Source of the DNA: Rhodobium gokarnense
Lineage (GTDB): Bacteria > Pseudomonadota > Alphaproteobacteria > Rhizobiales > Rhodobiaceae
Length of the DNA: 64,000 nt
Direction of reading: 5' to 3'
NCBI RefSeq assembly: GCF_025961475.1
Contig: NZ_JAOQNS010000010.1
Span: 124,001-188,000, forward strand
The first letter of the stretch is position 1. Every line of letters begins with the position of its first letter. Below the pieces are notes generated by a model. The model was given only the letters and a program-made list of their open reading frames with translations, did no database searches and had not been told where the DNA came from. Below, piece by piece: positions 58,572 to 64,000 of the stretch. A program made the position numbers and the translations under genes.

Positions 58572-60371
58572 ATGACCGTTCAGGACGTCCTTTCCCCCTT
58601 CACCGCCTGGAAGAACCTCTTTCGCGATCCGGTCACCGTGCGCGATCCCCTGACCGAGCGGCCGGGGGCGGCGCGCTATCGCGGCTTTCACAAGAACGAC
58701 GTTGCGGAGTGCATCGGCTGCGGCACCTGCGAGGCGATCTGCCAGAACGCGGCCATCGACATGGTGCCGGTCGAGGGCATCGAGACGAAAGAGGGCGATT
58801 CCGGCCTCAGGCCGCAGATCGACTATGGCCGCTGCTGCTGGTGCGCGCTCTGTGTCGACGTCTGCATGACCGGCTCGCTGACCATGTCGAACGAATATAC
58901 CTGGATCGACAGCGACCCGGACGCGTTCCGCTTCGTCCCGGGCGTGGACCACAAGTCCTGGGACGACGCAGACCTCGGTTATCACCGGCCGGACGGCCAT
59001 CGGCTGACGCCGCCGGAGCGCATCGTCATGCGCGAGATGGACCCGGAGCGGCGGATCGGGAACTTCGAGGAGATCGTCGACGGCTATTCGGTAGATGAGG
59101 CACGGGCGGAGGCGGAGCGCTGCGTCGCCTGCGGGCTCTGCGTTGCCACCTGCCCGGCGCACATGTCGATCCCGGACTATATCGCCACCATCCGCGAGGG
59201 CGACTACGAGGCGGGGCTGAAGCTTCTTTACGAGACCAACCCGTTCAGCCAGGTCTGCGGCCGGGTCTGCACCCACAAATGCGAGACCGTCTGCGCCGTC
59301 CACCACGAGGGCGATCCGATCGCCATCCGCTGGCTGAAGCGCCACGTCACCGACCACGTCGACCGCGACCGCTTTGTGGACATCATCGGCCGGCCGGCGG
59401 GCGAGACCGGCCACAAGGTGGCCATCGTCGGCGCCGGCCCGGCGGGGCTCACGGCGGCCTTCGACCTTGCCCGCATGGGTCATGCGGTCACCGTCTTCGA
59501 AGCGCGCAAGCACCCCGGCGGCATGACCCGCTACGGCATCCCGGAATACCGGCTGCCCTATGACGCGCTCGATGCCGATGTGGATGTGATCCGGGCGATG
59601 GGCGTTACGATCGAATGCGACACGCCGATCGGCGACAAGGTCACGATGGCGACGCTTGAAAAGGACTTCGACACGGTGCTCGTCGCCATCGGCCTCCATC
59701 TCGGCCGTTCGACCCGCATTCCGGGCTCCGACCGTCCGAAGGTCGCCAAGGCCGTCGACCTCCTGCGCGCCATCACCGACGGCGAGACCATCGACGTGCC
59801 GAAGACCGCCGTCGTCATCGGCGGCGGCAACGTCGCCATGGACATCGCCCGCAGCCTCGCCCGGCTGCAGAAGCAGACCTATGGCGAAGTCGGCATGACG
59901 GTGACGGCGCTGGAGGACTTTTCGCACTTCCTCGCCGATCCGGAGGAGGTGAAGGAATCCTTCGAAGAGGGGATCGAGATTTTTGACGCCCGCGGCCCGC
60001 AAGAGGTGCTGGTCGACGAGGCCGGCAACGTCACGGGCCTGAAGACCTGGAAGGTCGTTTCCATCTTCGACGACAAGGGCCGCTTCGCACCGACCTATGA
60101 CGAGGGCGACGAGCGCATCCACGCTGGCGAGATGGTGATCGAGGCCATCGGCCAGGCGGCGGACGTCGCGCTCCTCGGCGAAGACCTCACCGAAAAGCTG
60201 GAATGGAACCGCGGCCGCATCGCCGTCGATGCCGACGGGCGGACCTCCGAGCCGTGGCTGTGGGCCGCCGGCGACTGCGTCAACGGCCCGGACGTCGTCC
60301 ACGCCGTTGCCGACGGCCACCGGGTGGCGGCGAGCATGGATGCGGTCCTCAAGGCAAAGGAGCTGTCGTGA
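58572..60371 (+). CDS. Fused NuoI-like ferredoxin and NfnL/GltD-type NAD(P)H-FAD oxidoreductase (MbxN position)
   Basis: 599 residues. Residues about 40-105 are a two-cluster NuoI/MbxN-like domain: C47-x2-C50-x2-C53-x3-C57 and C88-x2-C91-x2-C94-x3-C98. From about 160 on, it is a GltD/NfnL-type protein: one CxxCxxCxxxC (184, 187, 190, 194) and a CxxxCxxxCxxxC set (229, 233, 237, 241), then an FAD site GAGPAG (287-292), a pyridine nucleotide site GGGNVAMD (417-424) and the C-terminal FAD end AAGDCVNGPDVVHAVADGHR. Electrons from NAD(P)H could pass through flavin and up to four clusters to the NuoB-like subunit. The donor could be NADPH or NADH; the residues do not decide. Confidence 0.88.
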   Translation: MTVQDVLSPFTAWKNLFRDPVTVRDPLTERPGAARYRGFHKNDVAECIGCGTCEAICQNAAIDMVPVEGIETKEGDSGLRPQIDYGRCCWCALCVDVCMTGSLTMSNEYTWIDSDPDAFRFVPGVDHKSWDDADLGYHRPDGHRLTPPERIVMREMDPERRIGNFEEIVDGYSVDEARAEAERCVACGLCVATCPAHMSIPDYIATIREGDYEAGLKLLYETNPFSQVCGRVCTHKCETVCAVHHEGDPIAIRWLKRHVTDHVDRDRFVDIIGRPAGETGHKVAIVGAGPAGLTAAFDLARMGHAVTVFEARKHPGGMTRYGIPEYRLPYDALDADVDVIRAMGVTIECDTPIGDKVTMATLEKDFDTVLVAIGLHLGRSTRIPGSDRPKVAKAVDLLRAITDGETIDVPKTAVVIGGGNVAMDIARSLARLQKQTYGEVGMTVTALEDFSHFLADPEEVKESFEEGIEIFDARGPQEVLVDEAGNVTGLKTWKVVSIFDDKGRFAPTYDEGDERIHAGEMVIEAIGQAADVALLGEDLTEKLEWNRGRIAVDADGRTSEPWLWAAGDCVNGPDVVHAVADGHRVAASMDAVLKAKELS

Positions 60372-60868
60372 TGCCGGAAGGACGCGGCTACCAGCGGCTG
60401 AAGCCGCTCACCAACCTCAAGGACATCCTCGACGTGGCGACGGAGTTCGAGCGCACGGCGCGGGATTTCTACAAGGACCTCGTTCCGAAGGTCTCCAAGA
60501 ACATCCGCTATCTGGTGGAGGAACTGGCCGAAGAGGAGCAGGAGCATTTTGATCTCTTTGCGGACCTCGCCAAACGCGACGACCTCGGCGACCTCGTCAG
60601 GCAAGAGATCGAGCGGCCGGCGAGCGACCGGAAATTCTCCGACTGCGTGCACCTTCCCGACCTCGGCGAGAAGCCGGACGACCAGGCGGTGCTGCAATAC
60701 GCGCTCATGCGCGAGCATGCGGCGATGGAGCAGTACACGGTGCTGGCGGACCGCACGCCGCCGGGGCCGGTGCACGACCTTTTCCGGTTCCTCGCCAACG
60801 AAGAGACCAAGCACAAGAACGAGCTTGAGGCGATCTATTACGAGATCGTCCACAGCGGCGGGGTGTGA
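60371..60868 (+). CDS. Rubrerythrin-like diiron ferritin-family protein
   Basis: About 165 residues, with the ATG sharing its A with the previous stop. Four-helix ferritin fold with two ExxH-type ligand pairs: EEEQEH in helix 2 and EETKH near the C-terminus, plus helix Glu residues in EFERTARDFY and REHAAMEQY. No rubredoxin domain is visible. Such proteins bind a diiron centre and remove peroxide or oxygen, or act as accessory proteins. As the last gene of the operon it may protect the cluster-rich complex from oxygen, which is an inference from position. Confidence 0.82.
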   Translation: MPEGRGYQRLKPLTNLKDILDVATEFERTARDFYKDLVPKVSKNIRYLVEELAEEEQEHFDLFADLAKRDDLGDLVRQEIERPASDRKFSDCVHLPDLGEKPDDQAVLQYALMREHAAMEQYTVLADRTPPGPVHDLFRFLANEETKHKNELEAIYYEIVHSGGV

Positions 60869-60877
60869 GCCGAAGCC

Positions 60878-61819
60878 TCAGATATCCCCGAGCGCGTCGT
60901 GGAGGTCCTCGACCTCTTCCAGATGCTTCCGCGCCTTGCCGCCGAGCGCCTCGCCGACCTGTGTGACGAGGTAATTCAACAGGCTGATGCCGGCGGCGTA
61001 GGAATCGAACATGCCGGCGCCGCGGTTCTGGCAGCGCAGCGTGATGTCGGCCGGCAGTTCCGTGCCGGGTGCCGTCTTGTCGGTGATCAGGACGGTCGGG
61101 ATACCGCGCGCCGATAGCAGCGCCAGGATGCCGGAGAGCATGCGCGGCCAGCGCCGGAACCCGACCACCAGCACCAGATCGTTTTTGCCGATGCCGGCCA
61201 TGTCCTCGGCGAGGTCGAAGGCCTGGCTCGGCATCTGGCGGATGCCGCCGCGCACGTTGAGGAGGAGCCCGCGGGCGTAGTGGGCGAGGGCGAAGCTGTT
61301 CCTGAACCCGACGACCCAGACCGTTTGCGCCGTCGCCAGCCGTTCCACGGCGGCGGCGATGTCGGCCTCTGACAAGAAGGAGCGGGTGGCGCTCAGATTG
61401 TCGATGTCGCGTTGGAAATGGTCGGCGAGCGCCGAGGCCGGTTCCGGGCGCGCTTCCGGCTCCTTCGCGGCGTGGCTGTCGTCGTAGAGCGGAGAGCCCC
61501 AGTGCGGCGTCTCGCGGGCCTCGATGCGGGCCGCTTCGTAGCTGTCGTAGCCGAGCCGGCGAAAGAAGCGCGCCGCGGTCGCCTTGGAAACGTCCGCCAT
61601 GCGGGCGAGCTCGGCGGCGGAATAGCTGGCAAAGCTGCCGCGGCATTCCAGCACGGCGTCGGCGAGGCGCTTCTGGGTGTCGGGCAGCTCCGAATAGACG
61701 TCGAAGATGCGGTAGTCGATGCGCCGCGGCGGGCCGACGTCTCTGTTTTCCTGTGCCCGTGAGGGGCCCTCTGAAACCATCGTTTCTTTTGCCTTTGACT
61801 CATGGAACGTTTGCGTCAT
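60878..61819 (-). CDS. RpiR-family regulator with SIS domain
   Basis: About 313 residues from an ATG at 61817-61819 (MTQTFHESK); a later start at 61780 (MVSEGPS) is also possible. The RpiR-type N-terminal helix-turn-helix (SAAELARMADVSKATAARFFRRLGY) precedes a SIS sugar/phosphate-binding domain (VWVVGFRNSFALAHYARGLLLN, KNDLVLVVGFRRWPRM). It converges with the mbx-like operon 9 bp from its end but is divergent from the carbamoylase, which is its likelier target. An RpiR effector is usually a sugar phosphate; here it could be an amino acid derivative. Confidence 0.85.
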   Translation of the reverse strand: MTQTFHESKAKETMVSEGPSRAQENRDVGPPRRIDYRIFDVYSELPDTQKRLADAVLECRGSFASYSAAELARMADVSKATAARFFRRLGYDSYEAARIEARETPHWGSPLYDDSHAAKEPEARPEPASALADHFQRDIDNLSATRSFLSEADIAAAVERLATAQTVWVVGFRNSFALAHYARGLLLNVRGGIRQMPSQAFDLAEDMAGIGKNDLVLVVGFRRWPRMLSGILALLSARGIPTVLITDKTAPGTELPADITLRCQNRGAGMFDSYAAGISLLNYLVTQVGEALGGKARKHLEEVEDLHDALGDI

Positions 61820-61837
61820 ACAGTGCCCAAACGATGA

Positions 61838-61866
61838 GCGCAATTTAATCTGTCTATAAATTGTGC
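61838..61866. promoter_or_regulatory. Dyad in the RpiR/carbamoylase gap
   Basis: GCGCAATTTA (61838-61847) and TAAATTGTGC (61857-61866) form a 10-bp dyad with one mismatch and a 9-base spacer. It lies between the divergent genes, about 27 bp before the carbamoylase start and 19 bp before the RpiR start. It is a likely RpiR operator. Confidence 0.5.
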
Positions 61867-61893
61867 ACCAGCAATCACAGCCGGGGTTGAAGC

Positions 61894-62886
61894 TTGTCGA
61901 GGATCGTCCGCGTCGCCGCCGCCCAGATGGGCCCGGTCTCCAAGAATGACGCAAAGCAGAAGACGGTCGCAAGGATGGTCGCGCTGATGCGCGAGGCCCA
62001 CGCCCTCGGCGCCGACCTCGTCGTCTTCCCGGAACTGGCGCTGACCGCCTTCTTCACCAAGTGGTACATCGCCGACGAGGCGGAGCTGGAAGCCACCTAT
62101 TTCGAGACGGAGATGCCGGGCGACGTCACGCGGCCGCTGTTTGAGACGGCTGCGCAACTCGGCATCGGCTTCCACCTCGGCTATGCCGAGATCGCCCATG
62201 AGGGTGGCCGCAAACGGCGCTACAACACGGCGATCGTCGTCGACCGCACCGGCCGCATCGTCCACAAATACCGCAAGGTGCACCTGCCGGGCCACGAGGA
62301 CTACCGGCCGGACTACCCGATCCAGGACCTTGAGAAGATGTATTTCGAGGTCGGCGACAAGGGGTTCCGCGCCTTCCGCCACGAGGGCGGCGTCTTCGGC
62401 GTCATCATCTGCAACGACCGGCGCTGGCCGGAGAGCTACCGCGTGCTCGGCCTGCAGGGCGCGGAGATGATCCTGTGCGGCTACAACACCTGCGTTCATA
62501 ATCCGATGGCGCCGGAGCACGACCATCTCGCCAATTTCCACAATCACCTGCCGATGCAGGCCGGCGCCTACCAGAACGGGACCTGGGTCGTCGGCGTTGC
62601 CAAGGCCGGCATCGAGGACGGCTGGGCAATGGTCGGCCAGAGCGCGATCATCTCGCCGACCGGCGAGGTCGTCGCCATGTGTTCCACCGACGGCGACGAG
62701 ATCGCCTTTAGCCGCTGCGACCTCGACCTGACGCGGCGATCCAAGACCGCCGTCTTCGATTTCGCCCGCCACCGGCGGCCCGAACACTATGCGCTGATCA
62801 CATCCACGGCCGGTGCCGTTGAGCCTCCGGACCCGGAGCCGGCGCCTGCCAACGAGAACCGGCCGCTGACGAAGCCGGACCTTTAA
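61894..62886 (+). CDS. hyuC: N-carbamoyl-D-amino-acid hydrolase (nitrilase superfamily)
   Basis: 330 residues from a TTG start with a purine-rich leader. The nitrilase catalytic triad is E47 (VFPELAL), K128 (YRKVHLPG) and C173 (IICNDRRWPE); the ICNDRRWPE form is that of N-carbamoyl-D-amino acid amidohydrolases. It hydrolyses N-carbamoyl amino acids to amino acid, CO2 and ammonia, the last step of hydantoin or carbamoyl amino acid use. An amino acid ABC transporter follows, 58 bp downstream. A hydantoinase gene is not in the window, so the substrate may be a free carbamoyl compound. Confidence 0.9.
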   Translation: MSRIVRVAAAQMGPVSKNDAKQKTVARMVALMREAHALGADLVVFPELALTAFFTKWYIADEAELEATYFETEMPGDVTRPLFETAAQLGIGFHLGYAEIAHEGGRKRRYNTAIVVDRTGRIVHKYRKVHLPGHEDYRPDYPIQDLEKMYFEVGDKGFRAFRHEGGVFGVIICNDRRWPESYRVLGLQGAEMILCGYNTCVHNPMAPEHDHLANFHNHLPMQAGAYQNGTWVVGVAKAGIEDGWAMVGQSAIISPTGEVVAMCSTDGDEIAFSRCDLDLTRRSKTAVFDFARHRRPEHYALITSTAGAVEPPDPEPAPANENRPLTKPDL

Positions 62887-62944
62887 GACCGGAGGACCGA
62901 GCCGGTCCTCTTATCGCCGAACGAACCACAGGAGAACCATCCGG

Positions 62945-63697
62945 ATGCTGAAGAACCTTCTATCCCGCTCCCGTACCGCCCTTGCCGCGGCCGCGCTTTC
63001 CGCGACGATGATCGGCGGCGCTGCGGCGGCCGACATCTCGGTCGCCACCGACACCGCCTTCGTGCCGTTCGAGTTCAGCAAGGACGGCGAATATGTCGGC
63101 TTCGACATCGACATGATCGACGAGCTGACCAAGCGCATCGGCATCACCTACGAGCTGAAGCCGATGGACTTCAACGGCATCATCCCGGCGCTGCAGACCG
63201 GCAATATCGACATGGCGATCGCCGGCATGACCATCAAGGCGGAGCGCGAGAAGGCGATCGACTTCTCCCACCCCTACTACAACACCTCGGTGCTGATGAT
63301 GGTCCGCTCCGAGACCAACGACATCAACGCGCCGGAAGACATGAAGGGCAAGATCGTTGCCGTGAAGACCGGCACCACAAGCGTCGACATCGCCAAGAAG
63401 TTCGGCGCCGGCGAGATCAAGCAGTTCCCGAACATCGACGGCGCCTATCTGGAGGTCCGGTCCGGCAATGCCGACGTCACCCTCTACGACGCCCCGAACA
63501 TCCTCTACTACATCAAGACCGCCGGCGGCGACGCCATGAAGGCGGTCGGGCCGGAGATGGAAGCCCAGACCTACGGCATGGCGTTCCCGGCCGGCAGCGA
63601 GCTGCGCGAGAAGTTCAACATCGCGCTCCTGGAGATCATCGAGGACGGCACCTACGCCACGATCTACAAGAAGTGGTTCGGCAAGGACCCTTCGTAA
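62945..63697 (+). CDS. Amino acid ABC transporter substrate-binding protein (GlnH-like)
   Basis: 250 residues. A signal peptide (cleavage at about 28, GAAAADIS) precedes a family-3 periplasmic binding protein. DTAFVPFEFSKDGEYVGFDIDMIDELTKRIG is the classic N-terminal block, with TGNIDMAIAGMTIKAEREKAIDFSHPYY later. It collects a polar amino acid or a derivative for the permease downstream. A strong terminator directly after it suggests extra expression of this protein. It is in a cluster with the carbamoylase. Confidence 0.93.
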   Translation: MLKNLLSRSRTALAAAALSATMIGGAAAADISVATDTAFVPFEFSKDGEYVGFDIDMIDELTKRIGITYELKPMDFNGIIPALQTGNIDMAIAGMTIKAEREKAIDFSHPYYNTSVLMMVRSETNDINAPEDMKGKIVAVKTGTTSVDIAKKFGAGEIKQFPNIDGAYLEVRSGNADVTLYDAPNILYYIKTAGGDAMKAVGPEMEAQTYGMAFPAGSELREKFNIALLEIIEDGTYATIYKKWFGKDPS

Positions 63698-63708
63698 GGT
63701 AGCCTCGA

Positions 63709-63742
63709 CCGGCGGCGGTCCTTGCCGCCGCCGGCCTTTTTT
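63709..63742 (+). terminator. Rho-independent terminator (attenuator) after the binding-protein gene
   Basis: CCGGCGGCGG (63709-63718) pairs perfectly with CCGCCGCCGG (63725-63734) across a TCCTTG loop and is followed by CCTTTTTT. It lies 12 bp after the binding-protein stop, before the permease, so most transcripts end here and the binding protein is made in excess. Confidence 0.88.
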
Positions 63743-63864
63743 GGCCGCGCGTCCCAGAAGGGTCCCGGCCCGACGCCCTGACCCGATACCCACCGGCCGG
63801 CCCGGCGCTAGCCTCCCCTTGCGGCGCCCCGCGCGGTCCGATGCTCCTTTCCGGCGAGGTGCCG

Positions 63865-64000
63865 ATGGATTTCCAGTTCGACGTTGTCGTTGACTCGATC
63901 CCCGTCCTGATGGAGGGGCTGGCGCTGACGCTGCAGATCACCTTCCTCGGGCTGATCGGCGGCATCGCGCTCGGCGTGCTTGCCGGCCTTGCCAGGGTCT
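63865..64000 (+). CDS. Amino acid ABC transporter permease (partial, runs off the window)
   Basis: Open from an ATG at 63865 to the window end, at least 45 residues; an earlier ATG at 63841 is possible. The sequence begins MDFQFDVVVDSIPVLMEGL and enters the first helix (TLQITFLGLIGGIALGVLAG), the GlnP/HisM-type permease start. The rest of the transporter should follow outside the window. Confidence 0.85.
   Translation, partial: MDFQFDVVVDSIPVLMEGLALTLQITFLGLIGGIALGVLAGLARV

Noticed and set aside
55223-60371. A standard respiratory complex I operon
   Set aside because: There are no NuoE, F, G, A or J genes; Mrp-type E, F and G subunits are present instead, and the NuoB/NuoD-like residues differ at the cluster and quinone sites.
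1-64000. tRNA, rRNA, CRISPR arrays, insertion sequences, prophage genes
   Set aside because: None was recognised by eye on either strand; no transposase, integrase or regularly spaced repeats were seen. A tRNAscan or Rfam search would be needed to exclude small RNAs.

Overview
The window is about 64 kb of GC-rich, densely coded bacterial chromosome. It looks like an alphaproteobacterium of the Rhizobiales/Hyphomicrobiales type. The evidence is a GTTC-N7-GTTC SOS box in front of an imuA-imuB-dnaE2 cassette, soluble NAD-linked formate dehydrogenase genes in fdsGBACD order, TRAP transporters, ExoD, and dispersed repeats of the kind that read as 'VIAGLDPAIH' when translated. The menaquinone genes are unusual for this class and would suit a facultatively anaerobic or phototrophic lineage. 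I cannot name the genus.

Layout. 1-2.8 kb: a cut-off universal stress protein, a flavin reductase, an Fe-type superoxide dismutase and a divergent SufR-like Cys-cluster regulator. 2.8-9.6 kb: glycoside hydrolases (GH3, GH144-like, GH15) and an SbmA/BacA-like ABC protein whose ATPase domain has lost most catalytic motifs. 9.6-10.1 kb: a gene-free patch of small repeats. 10.1-16.3 kb: menE facing menF-menD-menB-menC. 16.7-29.0 kb: a formate/oxalate block with an OxlT-like antiporter, a histidine kinase and NtrC-type regulator, the fdsGBACD operon and its LysR regulator. 29.1-36.2 kb: cation exchanger, ExoD, lipoprotein, photolyase, and a PepSY/cytochrome b561 pair divergent from a PepSY/two-component operon. 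36.2-41.95 kb: the SOS mutagenesis cassette, with a palindromic repeat inserted in frame in dnaE2. 42.2-44.3 kb: an apparently orphan PemK-like toxin in AT-richer DNA, TrmO and a LysR regulator. 44.4-49.4 kb: a CoA-transferase, an HMG-CoA-lyase-like enzyme and a DctPQM TRAP transporter. 49.7-60.9 kb: a 13-gene complex-I-like operon. 60.9-64 kb: an RpiR regulator, an N-carbamoyl amino acid hydrolase and the start of an amino acid ABC transporter.

The most striking system is the 49.7-60.9 kb operon. As I recall it, its gene order matches the archaeal mbx/mbs (membrane-bound sulfane sulfur reductase) operon: MrpE, F and G-like, a DUF4040 subunit, an E+B fusion, MrpC-like, two antiporter modules, then NuoH-, NuoB-, NuoC-, NuoD- and NuoI-like subunits. 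The diagnostic residues also fit. The NuoD-like subunit keeps only the N-terminal hydrogenase CxxC and ends in ExxR. The NuoB-like subunit has three, not four, cluster cysteines. Two features differ from the archaeal complex: the two antiporter subunits are fused into one 1047-residue protein, and the NuoI-like ferredoxin is fused to an NfnL/GltD-type NAD(P)H-FAD domain. The operon ends with a rubrerythrin-like diiron protein. The prediction is an NAD(P)H-driven, ion-pumping sulfane-sulfur or disulfide reductase. This is inference from motifs and gene order; no search or structure model was run.
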